Assembly: GCA_017403985.1 (NCBI GenBank)
Contig: JAFRDE010000040.1
Coordinates: 1 to 32,062, forward strand
Source: Ruminococcus sp.
GTDB lineage: Bacteria; Bacillota; Clostridia; Oscillospirales; Acutalibacteraceae
Length of the DNA: 32,062 nt
Reading direction: 5' to 3'
Positions 1 to 7,487 of the stretch are shown here, piece after piece. A program made the translations under genes and the position numbers. The notes beneath the pieces are model-generated. The model did no database searches. It was not told the origin of the DNA and saw only the letters and a program-made list of their open reading frames with translations. Position 1 is the first letter of the stretch. Each line of letters opens with the position of its first letter.

Positions 1-1
1 C

Positions 2-361
2 GGCTTATGCGTACGCTCCTGCCGCGAGGTCATGGACATCCACGCGCTTGGACTGATGGGAAGAGGCTTTACCACCGAACCCTCACCCGCGTTCGCATTA
101 CCGCTCGATCAGACGAAGTGCAACAACTGCGGACTGTGCGTACAGCTCTGCCCGACCGGCGCGCTGACCGAGCGCTCCGTCCTCAGCAAGCAGGTCCCGC
201 TCGATGAACAGTACACCGAAGAGTTCATCGACATCGACGGACAAAAAGCTTCCGTTCTGGTTTCAAGATACAACGGCAAAATTCTCAGAGTGATTCCCAA
301 TGACGGGATTTCACGCAGCGCGAACCTTTCTCGCGAGCAGCTCTTAGCTAAGTTACAGTAA
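2..361 (+). CDS. NuoG/HydA-type 2Fe-2S/4Fe-4S protein, C-terminal fragment
   Basis: The frame is open from the first bases of the window, so the gene begins upstream; 119 residues are visible. They start inside a first cysteine cluster (GLCVRSCREV) and continue into a complete 4Fe-4S motif, CxxCxxCxxxCP, in KCNNCGLCVQLCPTGALT. This order, with GRGF and PLDQTKC between the clusters, is typical of the N-terminal Fe-S region of complex I subunit NuoG and of the related NAD-linked [FeFe]-hydrogenase and formate dehydrogenase electron-transfer subunits. The protein ends about 70 residues after the last cluster, so it is a small electron-transfer subunit rather than a full hydrogenase. Partners (NuoE/NuoF-like or hydrogenase) would be expected upstream, outside the window. 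The family is fairly certain; the exact complex cannot be told from the fragment. Confidence 0.75.
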   Translation, partial: GLCVRSCREVMDIHALGLMGRGFTTEPSPAFALPLDQTKCNNCGLCVQLCPTGALTERSVLSKQVPLDEQYTEEFIDIDGQKASVLVSRYNGKILRVIPNDGISRSANLSREQLLAKLQ

Positions 362-365
362 TGCA

Positions 366-402
366 AAAAGGCTGTCTCACCGATCAGGTGAGGCGGCCTT
401 TT
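366..402 (+). terminator. Strong rho-independent terminator upstream of pyrG
   Basis: A 16-bp stem (366-381 with 387-402, two G-T wobbles) closes over the loop GATCA. It begins with AAAAGGC and ends with GCCTTTTG, so the 3' arm itself supplies the T-rich tail. It starts 4 nt after the stop codon of the iron-sulfur gene and ends 35 nt before the pyrG start codon, leaving no room for a separate promoter in between. It may be a plain terminator for the upstream gene or a leader attenuator for pyrG. Confidence 0.85.
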
Positions 403-437
403 GTTGATATGACATGAAGAACAAAGAAGGTGTTTGT

Positions 438-2087
438 ATGACAAAGTATATTTTTGTAACCGGCGGCGTCGTGTCCGGTCTCGGCAAAGGCATCACTGCC
501 GCGTCGCTCGGCAGACTGCTGAAAGCCCGCGGCTTGAAGGTTGCGGCGCAAAAGCTCGATCCGTATATCAACGTCGATCCCGGCACGATGAGCCCCTATC
601 AGCACGGCGAGGTCTATGTCACCGAGGACGGCGCCGAGACCGATCTCGACCTCGGTCACTACGAGCGGTTCATCGATGAGGATCTGAACAAATACAGTAA
701 CCTCACCACCGGCAAGGTCTACTCCAACGTGCTCAACAAGGAACGTCACGGCGAGTATCTCGGCAAGACGGTGCAGGTCATCCCGCACATCACAGACGAG
801 ATCAAGCGGTTTATTTATTCCGTCGGAAAAAAGACCGACGCGGACGTCGTCATCACCGAGATCGGCGGCACCATCGGCGATATCGAGAGCCAGCCGTTCA
901 TCGAGGCGATCCGTCAGGTCGGTCACGAGGTCGGCAAGGATAACCGTCTGTATATCCATGTGACGCTGGTGCCGTATCTCAAGGCATCCGGCGAGCATAA
1001 GAGTAAGCCCACCCAGCACTCCGTAAAAGAACTGCAGGGGCTCGGCGTTTCACCCGACATCATCATCCTGCGTACCGACGAGCCGATCACCGATAAGAGT
1101 ATCTTTGACAAGATCGCGGGTTTTTGCAACGTATGGCCGGACTGCGTCATCGAGAATCTGACCCTGCCCGTGCTGTATGAAGCGCCGCTGATGCTTGAGA
1201 AGGCGCACCTTTCCGACATCGTTTGCCGTGATCTGAATCTGAAATCCCACAAGCCCGATCTGGCGGACTGGGAGCATATGATCGAGCGCATCAAGACGCG
1301 CGAGAAGCTGGTAAAGATCGGCTTGGTCGGAAAGTATGTCGAACTGCACGACGCCTATCTCAGCGTTGCGGAGGCGCTCCGTCACGCGGGCTACTATCAG
1401 GGCGCGTCGGTGGAGATCGAATGGATCGACTCGGAGGGGATCACCGCCGATAACGTCAATGAAGCTTTGAACGGCATCGACGGAATCATCGTCCCCGGCG
1501 GCTTCGGCCGCCGCGGTATCGAGGGTATGATCCTCGCCGCGCAGTACGCGCGTGAAAACGACCTGCCGTACTTCGGCATCTGTCTCGGTATGCAGATCGC
1601 CGTGATCGAGTACGCCCGCCATGTCGCGGGGATCGAAAACGCCAACTCCGGCGAGTTTGCGCAGAACGTTCCCAAGGTGATCGACTTTATGCCCGGACAG
1701 AACGACGAGATCGACAAGGGCGGCACCCTGCGCCTCGGCGCGTATCCCTGCATCGTGCAGGAGGACACGACGATGTACAAGGCGTATTCCAACCGTCATT
1801 GCGAAGCCCCTTCAGGGGCTGTGGCAATCCCACAAACAGGGAATAATACGCTGGTCATCTCCGAGCGTCACCGTCACCGCTATGAGTTCAACAACGAATA
1901 TCGCGAAACCCTCCAAAACGTGGGTTTGACACTCTCCGGACTCTCGCCCGACGGCAGACTGGTTGAAACGGTAGAACTCAGCGACAGACCCTTCTATGTC
2001 GGCGTACAGTATCACCCCGAGTTCAAGAGTCGTCCCAACAAGCCGCACCCGCTCTTTTCGGCGTTTATCAAAGCAGCTTTGGGATAA
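438..2087 (+). CDS. pyrG: CTP synthase (glutamine hydrolysing)
   Basis: Makes CTP from UTP, ATP and glutamine-derived ammonia, the last step of pyrimidine nucleotide synthesis in the cytosol. The N-terminal amidoligase domain (about residues 1-265) opens with [17 protein letters not shown], including the P-loop. The C-terminal class I glutaminase domain has the nucleophile C382 in GICLGMQ and the rest of the triad in YHPEF (H526, E528). The start is ATG 438, behind a GAAGG site 7 nt upstream; an in-frame ATG at 414 lacks a site and would precede the conserved MTKY start. At 549 residues it is slightly long for the family, because about 18-20 extra residues (around 452-470, [18 protein letters not shown]) sit between KAY and the conserved [13 protein letters not shown]. 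The insert is encoded by a palindromic repeat (see separate entry). The frame stays open and every catalytic motif is intact, so the gene is probably functional. Confidence 0.97.
   Translation: MTKYIFVTGGVVSGLGKGITAASLGRLLKARGLKVAAQKLDPYINVDPGTMSPYQHGEVYVTEDGAETDLDLGHYERFIDEDLNKYSNLTTGKVYSNVLNKERHGEYLGKTVQVIPHITDEIKRFIYSVGKKTDADVVITEIGGTIGDIESQPFIEAIRQVGHEVGKDNRLYIHVTLVPYLKASGEHKSKPTQHSVKELQGLGVSPDIIILRTDEPITDKSIFDKIAGFCNVWPDCVIENLTLPVLYEAPLMLEKAHLSDIVCRDLNLKSHKPDLADWEHMIERIKTREKLVKIGLVGKYVELHDAYLSVAEALRHAGYYQGASVEIEWIDSEGITADNVNEALNGIDGIIVPGGFGRRGIEGMILAAQYARENDLPYFGICLGMQIAVIEYARHVAGIENANSGEFAQNVPKVIDFMPGQNDEIDKGGTLRLGAYPCIVQEDTTMYKAYSNRHCEAPSGAVAIPQTGNNTLVISERHRHRYEFNNEYRETLQNVGLTLSGLSPDGRLVETVELSDRPFYVGVQYHPEFKSRPNKPHPLFSAFIKAALG
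1794..1830. repeat. Palindromic repeat inserted in frame inside pyrG
   Basis: The sequence from CGTCATTGCGAAG to CTGTGGCAATCC is an imperfect palindrome: a core of AGCCCC-TTCA-GGGGCT (1805-1820) flanked by ATTGC (1798-1802) and GCAAT (1824-1828). CGTCATTGCGA...GGCAATCC has the look of a short dispersed repeat found in many bacterial genomes, normally between genes. Here it lies inside the glutaminase domain of CTP synthase and is read as [14 protein letters not shown]. Where exactly the insert begins and ends relative to an uninterrupted pyrG is uncertain, roughly 1788-1847. Confidence 0.75.
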
Positions 2088-2121
2088 TAATACTTTATAT
2101 ATTGAAAACGGTTCATTTCTA

Positions 2122-2150
2122 TGGACAAACGCCGTTTGGTTTGATACAAT
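2122..2150 (+). promoter_or_regulatory. Sigma-A type promoter for the XRE regulator
   Basis: The -35 box TGGACA (2122-2127) and -10 box TACAAT (2145-2150) are 17 bp apart, and TG one base before the -10 makes it an extended -10 promoter. Transcription would start near 2157, about 23 nt upstream of the ATG at 2180. Confidence 0.7.
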
Positions 2151-2179
2151 GAATGTATTAAATCAACGGAGGGTTGAAA

Positions 2180-3019
2180 ATGAGCGTTATCGGAGAGCAA
2201 ATCAGGAAATACCGTGTTCAAAAGAAATACACACAGGAGAAGCTCGGCAGCCTGATCGGCGTCACGACGCAGGCGGTCTCGAAATGGGAGCGCGGCGGTA
2301 CGCCGGACGCGGAGATCCTTCCGCAGCTTGCCGATGCGCTGGGCGTCAGCATCGACGCGCTTTTCGGCAGGGAGGAGCAGGATGTACAGCTATTGCTGAC
2401 CAAAAAGCTGAGCACGATGCCGCCCGAAGAGGCCTTTCGCCAAGCGTTCAACTATTGCTGGTCGTTCATTCCGGGGCTGACGGGCGACGACAGCTTTTCC
2501 GATAGCTTTTACGACGCCTTTACCGGTCATCCCGGTCAGCAAAGCGATCAAAGCCCGGATTTTTTGGCGAAGCTCCTTCTCGACGACGGTATGACAGTGG
2601 CGCGGATGTCAAACGATTTCCGATACTTTTTCCTGATGGTGCGGCCGCATGACGACAGTATTTCGGCATATTTTGAAAACGAAGACGCTATCAGGCAGGT
2701 TTTTGCGCTCTTTGCGGATAAAAAGATACTGAAAACGCTCTATTATCTTTATACGGTGTCGAATATTCCGGTCACCGCGCAGCTGATCAGTCAGGGAACC
2801 GGACTCGAATTGAGCGACGTCGAGCGCTGTATGAAGACGCTGTGTGACAAAATGATCGTGCATCCCATGAAGATCGCGTCCGTTGACGGAGAGATCAACT
2901 CCTATATCATCCGCTTTGAGGCGAACGTGCTTCCGCTGCTCTGTTATGCGGACGAGATCGCCAAAGGATGCCAGTATCCGTTTTTCGGTATGTGCAGCAG
3001 AGAAAAACCGCTGTTTTAA
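2180..3019 (+). CDS. XRE-family helix-turn-helix transcriptional regulator
   Basis: A 279-residue DNA-binding protein. Residues 5-60 form a Cro/C1-type helix-turn-helix (IGEQIRKYRVQKKYTQEKLG, then TTQAVSKWERG and LADALGVSIDALFG). The remaining 220 residues are an unrecognised helical C-terminal domain, perhaps for ligand sensing or dimerisation; the segment near the end (SNIPVTAQLISQGTGLELSDVERCMKTL) could be a second winged helix. The start is ATG 2180, 6 nt after GGAGGG; an in-frame TTG at 2174 would overlap that site. It has its own promoter and is followed by a hairpin, so it is probably a single-gene unit. Its targets are unknown; the secreted dockerin gene directly downstream is one possibility. 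Confidence 0.85.
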   Translation: MSVIGEQIRKYRVQKKYTQEKLGSLIGVTTQAVSKWERGGTPDAEILPQLADALGVSIDALFGREEQDVQLLLTKKLSTMPPEEAFRQAFNYCWSFIPGLTGDDSFSDSFYDAFTGHPGQQSDQSPDFLAKLLLDDGMTVARMSNDFRYFFLMVRPHDDSISAYFENEDAIRQVFALFADKKILKTLYYLYTVSNIPVTAQLISQGTGLELSDVERCMKTLCDKMIVHPMKIASVDGEINSYIIRFEANVLPLLCYADEIAKGCQYPFFGMCSREKPLF

Positions 3020-3061
3020 ACCACCCGTTGTATTTCTCTCCGATCTGTTGAATAAATGATT

Positions 3062-3101
3062 AAACAGTTGCTTGATATTTATCGGGCAGCTGTTTTATTA
3101 T
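3062..3101 (+). terminator. Probable terminator of the XRE regulator, overlapping the next promoter
   Basis: AAACAGTTGC (3062-3071) pairs with GCAGCTGTTT (3086-3095) with one wobble over a 14-nt loop, followed by TTATTATAT. The stem is 43 nt after the stop codon. The loop contains the TTGATA that could serve as the -35 of the following gene, so termination and initiation signals are interleaved here. Confidence 0.5.
3072..3101 (+). promoter_or_regulatory. Candidate promoter for the dockerin protein gene
   Basis: TTGATA (3072-3077) and TATTAT (3096-3101) are 18 bp apart, with a start expected near 3108, about 39 nt before the ATG at 3147. It overlaps the hairpin of the preceding terminator, so one of the two readings may be wrong. 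Confidence 0.4.
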
Positions 3102-3146
3102 ATAGGTGGAAAACGGATTGCAAATCTTTTTGAAAGGATGGTTTTT

Positions 3147-4151
3147 ATGAAATCGATTATCACAAAATGTTTATCCTTCGTTGTTATTATTGCGGTGTTG
3201 ATATCTGTTCTCTGCTTCGGGTCAGGCATCAGTGCTTTAGCGGCTTCACAAAACGCAATCAGGATTATCGTTGACGGAGAAACCTTCGGAGATTATCAGA
3301 AAGTTTACTGCATGATCTACGACGAAACCGCCGATGAAGACGTTACCTCATGGATGAGCAAAAATGCGCAAATGACGCGCGAAGGCGAATCCGAAACATG
3401 GAGCTATGACCTCGACGCGCATGAAATCACGTTAGACCCGGCACATTGCTATACCGTTTCGTTCATGTCCGATACATCGACAACGGATGAGCTTGTCATC
3501 GACGGTTATGACGCCTCAAAGGATTATACCGCCGTATTCAGCGAGCTGTATACCTATAAATCGTTCACGGAGTTCCCCATATACCTGTACAAATGGATCG
3601 GAGAGAACGAGTTTGACGTCGGTATGGATATCATCCGGATAAACACCGATACCTGCCCCTTCTGGAAGCCCGTCGAAAACCTGTACTGCCGTATCGTTGA
3701 TGAAACGGCAAACGAGGAAACGATAGAAATGGGAAGGATGACGCAGGAAGCGGACCCCGATGTGTGGAGCTTCGATCTCGGTAAACACGGCGCAGCTCTT
3801 AATCCCGAACACACTTATTCTGTCGTATTCCACGACGGAAGAGGTCAGACGGAGCCGCTGATGATAGACAACTATGACCGCTCTGTCGACTATACCGCCC
3901 ATTATACCGGCAAGGATATGGTGTGGTCAGCGGATTATTCGTTCATCTACGGCGACGCCGATTGTGACGGCGAGATCACGATCATCGACGCGACCGTGAT
4001 CCAACGCGTGTTTGCGGGTTATGTATGTCGCAGCTTCAACGAGAAAGCAGCCGATGTTGACCGAAACGGTTTGGATATCAACGACGCAACCTTGATCCGG
4101 CGATATTTAGTTGAATTGATTGATCACTTTCCTGTTGAAAAAGACAGTTGA
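3147..4151 (+). CDS. Secreted protein with two tandem repeat domains and a C-terminal dockerin
   Basis: A 334-residue exported protein. Residues 1-35 are a signal peptide (MKSIITK, a hydrophobic stretch, then SALAAS). Two related domains of about 75-80 residues follow. They share VYCMIYDETADED / LYCRIVDETANEE, a W-S-Y/F-DL motif, H-x-YxVxF and the closing DxSxDYTA. Residues about 269-325 are a type I dockerin-like module with two EF-hand-type repeats (GDADCDGEITIIDATVIQRV and ADVDRNGLDINDATLIRRYL), which in this family binds a cohesin on a scaffold or cell-surface protein. No catalytic motif is visible; the repeats may bind carbohydrate or another surface ligand. The start is ATG 3147 with AAAGGA upstream; ATG 3138 overlaps that site. 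The dockerin call is secure, the repeat function unknown. Confidence 0.85.
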   Translation: MKSIITKCLSFVVIIAVLISVLCFGSGISALAASQNAIRIIVDGETFGDYQKVYCMIYDETADEDVTSWMSKNAQMTREGESETWSYDLDAHEITLDPAHCYTVSFMSDTSTTDELVIDGYDASKDYTAVFSELYTYKSFTEFPIYLYKWIGENEFDVGMDIIRINTDTCPFWKPVENLYCRIVDETANEETIEMGRMTQEADPDVWSFDLGKHGAALNPEHTYSVVFHDGRGQTEPLMIDNYDRSVDYTAHYTGKDMVWSADYSFIYGDADCDGEITIIDATVIQRVFAGYVCRSFNEKAADVDRNGLDINDATLIRRYLVELIDHFPVEKDS

Positions 4152-4173
4152 TGAGATATACAAGGATGGAATA

Positions 4174-4974
4174 ATGATGATAAAAGACAGTTTAACCGTG
4201 CTGAGCTTGCCCTACTATACAGGGCGGAACAAAAAGGTGCGCGTATTTGTGCCCGAGCATGAAGAAGGCGAGAGGCTGCCCGTGATCTATATGACGGACG
4301 GACAAAACCTGTTTGAGGATGATAACCCGGGGCAATTCGGCTGCTGGTATACCCGCGAGGCGGTCAGGGAAGTCGGCAAAGCGATCATCGTCGGTATCCA
4401 CAACGATGAGGGAGAGATCCGGAGGACAAATGAGCTGACGCCGAAGAGTATCGGCGCAATTCATTATCCGGCCGAAATTCCTGAAGAGATGCGAAAAAAG
4501 ATCGTCCCCGAAGGCGAGCTGTTTGACGACTTTGTGATCAATACCGTTATACCTGAGATCGAGAAGCGTTTCCCCGTTGAAAGGGGCAGGAGCGCCGCGG
4601 CGTTCTGCGGCAGTTCCTCGGGCGGTCTGCAGGCGTATTTTACCGCGCTCAGCCATCCCGATAGTTTTTGTCTGTCCGGCGTTTTCTCTCCCGCGTTCCC
4701 TTTATATTCTGTCAGCGATATCGTCGGCTGGACGGCTGCAAAGCTGAGTGGATCCATGCCGTATCTCTACTTCTACAGCGGAGCGGTCGGCGAGCTGGAA
4801 AAGGCGATATGCGAGAGTACGCAGGCGGTATATGACGCGATCGCGGAGTTTTATCCTCCGGAGCTTTTGAACGAAGTTATCCTTTTCGATCAGCCGCATC
4901 ACGAAAGCGCGTGGGCGCCGATCTTCAAGGATTTCCTATATACATTTCTGACACGCAGAGAAGATGGGAGGTAA
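4174..4974 (+). CDS. Alpha/beta-hydrolase esterase (Fes/esterase-D like)
   Basis: A 266-residue cytosolic hydrolase without a signal peptide. It has the pattern of the putative esterase family, which includes enterochelin and feruloyl esterases: VRVFVPEHEEGERLPVIYMTD near residue 30, the oxyanion-region segment DGQNLFED, the nucleophile elbow GSSSGG (S148), and a late HHESAW segment supplying the likely catalytic histidine near residue 250. The ATG pair at 4174/4177 follows AAGGA by 7 nt. The stop codon at 4972 overlaps the ribosome binding site of the tannase-like lipoprotein, so the two hydrolases are translated as a coupled unit. They probably act on related esters, one outside and one inside the cell. 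The substrate cannot be read from the sequence. Confidence 0.8.
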   Translation: MMIKDSLTVLSLPYYTGRNKKVRVFVPEHEEGERLPVIYMTDGQNLFEDDNPGQFGCWYTREAVREVGKAIIVGIHNDEGEIRRTNELTPKSIGAIHYPAEIPEEMRKKIVPEGELFDDFVINTVIPEIEKRFPVERGRSAAAFCGSSSGGLQAYFTALSHPDSFCLSGVFSPAFPLYSVSDIVGWTAAKLSGSMPYLYFYSGAVGELEKAICESTQAVYDAIAEFYPPELLNEVILFDQPHHESAWAPIFKDFLYTFLTRREDGR

Positions 4975-4978
4975 AGAG

Positions 4979-6580
4979 ATGAAAAGAGTATTATCATTCG
5001 TTTTAGTTATTATCATGACAGCAGTCTTATTCGCTGCATGCGGCAGTTCCGACGGCGGCAAAACAGCGGAAACAACGGCGCCTGAGCCCGTGACAAATCT
5101 GCCCAAGCCGGATATGACAAAATGGCGTTACGATGAGGAGAACGATTTCTATTATCAGACAGAGATCGGTTATTGTGAAACGCCTGCCGACGAAAGCTAT
5201 GAACAGCTGGCAGTATTTGTTCCCGGCGCGTATATGGACGCAACGGATAACGGAGACGGCACCTATACCTGCGAGCTGAACGACAGCGCACAGATCAATG
5301 GCTATACTGCCTTGAACGCACCGATCACGATGCAGATTTATACGCCCGCTTATGCCGCCGCCGACGCATTGACCGAGGAAATGGTGTCTCAAAGGTCTAT
5401 TTCTGAGGAGATTGCGGATATCACTTCTCAGGGAATGATTTATTCCTGTCCCGGCTGCCGCGGCATCAACGAGGGCGCACCCGCGGGCGTTACCGATCTT
5501 AAGGCGGCGATCCGTTATCTTCGCTATGCCGACGACGTGATCCCGGGCGACGCGGAGAGCATCTTTGTGTTCGGTATGAGCGGAGGCGGCGCGCAGGCGG
5601 CGATCCTCGGCGCGTCGGGCGACAGCGAGCTGTACGATCCGTATCTGGAAGCGATCGGCGCGGTGCAGGGTGTGTCCGACTCCGTAAAAGGCGCGATGGC
5701 TTGGTGCCCGGTCACGAATCTCGGAACCGCCAACGCGGAGTACGAGTGGATGATGGGCTGTACCCGCAAGGATAGATCAGAAGAAGAAAACGCGATCTCC
5801 GACGGCTTGGCGAACGCGTATGCGGAATACGTCAACAGCGCCGGCTTCAAGGATGAAAACGGAAAGCCGCTGACCCTGACGCAGTCTGATGACGGCATCT
5901 ATCAAGCGGGAAGTTATTATGATCATGTCAAAGGCGTGATCGAAACATCGCTGAATCATTATCTGTCCGATAACGATTTCGGCAGCAGCTCCGCGCAGGA
6001 ATACATCGACGGTCTGAACGCGGATCAAAAGTGGATCACTTATGATAAGAGCACTAATACCGCCTCGATCACAAGCGTTGCGGATTTCGTCAATCACTGT
6101 AAGGTCGCATCCGATACCGTTGTCGCATTTGACTGGCCGCACAGCTATAATACGCTGTTCGGTTACGGCGACGGTAAAGGCGCCCATTTCGACAGCATCC
6201 TTGCCGATGTGCTGACTGATTTGAACAGTGAAGACGCGCAGGAGTATATCGACGATTTTAAAAAGACCGATTCCTTCGGTTACAGCGTCAGGCAGCGCGT
6301 CGATATGTATACCCCGCTCTATTATCTGATGGAGAGCGAGGACGGTTACGGTTCGGCGAACGTCGCGCCTTATTGGCGGATCCGCACCGGTATCGAGCAG
6401 AACACGAACGCGTCGACGACCGAGATCAACCTTGCGCTTGCCCTTGATAACTATGACGGCGCTGAAAGCGTTGATTTTGAAACCGTATGGGCGCAGGGGC
6501 ATGAGCCCGTCGAGCGCACCGGCGACAGTACCGAGAACTTTATCGCGTGGGTTCACAGCTGCATGATCCCGAACAAATAA
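4979..6580 (+). CDS. Tannase-like (subtype B) alpha/beta-hydrolase lipoprotein
   Basis: A 533-residue exported hydrolase. A signal peptide ends in the lipobox LFAAC (C21), so it is probably anchored to the outer face of the membrane, followed by a Gly/Ser/Thr-rich linker. The segment VTDLKAAIRYLRYADDVIPG, then the nucleophile elbow GMSGGG (S201) and AILGASG, matches bacterial subtype B tannases and related feruloyl-ester hydrolases. The C-terminal WAQGHEPVE (H508) is the likely catalytic histidine. The family hydrolyses galloyl or other phenolic esters; the substrate here is inferred. GGGAGG lies 7 nt before ATG 4979, inside the end of the preceding esterase. Phenolic-ester cleavage would fit a plant-fibre-degrading gut bacterium and the nearby dockerin protein. 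Confidence 0.8.
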   Translation: MKRVLSFVLVIIMTAVLFAACGSSDGGKTAETTAPEPVTNLPKPDMTKWRYDEENDFYYQTEIGYCETPADESYEQLAVFVPGAYMDATDNGDGTYTCELNDSAQINGYTALNAPITMQIYTPAYAAADALTEEMVSQRSISEEIADITSQGMIYSCPGCRGINEGAPAGVTDLKAAIRYLRYADDVIPGDAESIFVFGMSGGGAQAAILGASGDSELYDPYLEAIGAVQGVSDSVKGAMAWCPVTNLGTANAEYEWMMGCTRKDRSEEENAISDGLANAYAEYVNSAGFKDENGKPLTLTQSDDGIYQAGSYYDHVKGVIETSLNHYLSDNDFGSSSAQEYIDGLNADQKWITYDKSTNTASITSVADFVNHCKVASDTVVAFDWPHSYNTLFGYGDGKGAHFDSILADVLTDLNSEDAQEYIDDFKKTDSFGYSVRQRVDMYTPLYYLMESEDGYGSANVAPYWRIRTGIEQNTNASTTEINLALALDNYDGAESVDFETVWAQGHEPVERTGDSTENFIAWVHSCMIPNK

Positions 6581-6583
6581 TAA

Positions 6584-6649
6584 GGAAATAAGCTATAAAC
6601 AATCAACGGACTGAATTGGCACATCATTTGTGTCAATTCAGTCCGTTGA
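6584..6649. repeat. Dispersed hairpin repeat, copy 1
   Basis: A 21-bp inverted repeat (6603-6623 with 6629-6649, one G-T wobble, loop TCATT), preceded on the plus strand by GGAAATAAGCTATAAACAAT. A near-identical unit lies at 8589-8652. It sits between the convergent ends of the tannase-like gene and the GNAT gene. Read on the minus strand the hairpin is followed by TTGTTTATAGCTTATT, so it may terminate the minus-strand unit, and perhaps the plus-strand one. Confidence 0.8.
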
Positions 6650-6686
6650 ATCTGTATACTGACGATTGAGCCATTATTCGCGGCGA

Positions 6687-7487
6687 TTATCGGAGCGTGA
6701 TCCCGATGAAAACATCGTCGGGAACCGCATCCCCTTCCAGAGGCAGGATCATCCCGTACGGTCTTTCAACACGCCCTTCGAACGCAGTATCATCCGCTGC
6801 GCCGGTCAGGGAAAAGCAGCGGATGTTTTCAGCGCGAAGCAGGGCTTTGAGCGCGTCGATATCGCGGTACAGGGCATAGATTACCTCGGCTTTGCCTCCG
6901 TCGGGCTGATAAATCGCGAAAGCGTCCGCGCTTTGCGCCGTTCGCGCGCCGTAACAGCCGTAGTAGTCCGCGGCGAAGCGAATGAAGTTCTCCTCCCAGA
7001 TCAGACAGGAGGATATGACTGACACCGTCTGCAGCTGCGTCAGATTTAAAGTTCCGCGACGGACGGTGCGGGCTGTATCGGCAGTGAGCACTGCGTTTTT
7101 TATCGCGCATGCGGGTCGGTAGCCGAAGCGCGCGTAGTATCGGTAGAGCGGCTCGTCGGCGGGCAGCAGCAGTGAGTAACGGTCGCCGCGCTTTGATGCG
7201 TCTTTGAGCGCATAGGCGATCAGCGCCGACATGATCCCGCGTCCGCGGTACGCGGGCAGGGTCGCCGCGCCGCAGAGGTAGTGGGCGCGTTCGCCGTTCA
7301 GCGTGCAGCCGATCAGATACAGCGCGGCAGCAAGATCGCCGTCCGACTCACAGGCGTAGGCGTGGCAGGTCGCAAGATTGCGCTGCAAAAACAGCTCCGC
7401 CGCGTCCTCGCGTTCGTCAAAGCACGAAAGCCAGATCGTTTTCAGCGCGGGTAGGTCGTGGGGGGTACAGACACGGTAAACGTTCAT
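6687..7487 (-). CDS. GNAT-family N-acetyltransferase
   Basis: A 266-residue cytosolic acyltransferase. The acetyl-CoA binding motif A is clear: AATLPAYRGRGIMSALIAYA near residues 74-93, containing the (R/Q)xxGxG/A signature, followed by LLPADEPLYRYYARFGYRPA, the usual second half of the fold. The C-terminal 120 residues are an unrecognised extension, a layout seen in Eis-like GNATs. The ATG overlaps the TGA stop of the upstream DUF2156 gene (ATGA), so the two are translationally coupled and likely act together. The substrate is unknown. The call as GNAT is firm; assignment to a subfamily is not. Confidence 0.85.
   Translation of the reverse strand: MNVYRVCTPHDLPALKTIWLSCFDEREDAAELFLQRNLATCHAYACESDGDLAAALYLIGCTLNGERAHYLCGAATLPAYRGRGIMSALIAYALKDASKRGDRYSLLLPADEPLYRYYARFGYRPACAIKNAVLTADTARTVRRGTLNLTQLQTVSVISSCLIWEENFIRFAADYYGCYGARTAQSADAFAIYQPDGGKAEVIYALYRDIDALKALLRAENIRCFSLTGAADDTAFEGRVERPYGMILPLEGDAVPDDVFIGITLR

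Noticed and set aside
1050-1799. Open frames on the minus strand within pyrG
   Set aside because: These are shadows of the strongly conserved pyrG frame.
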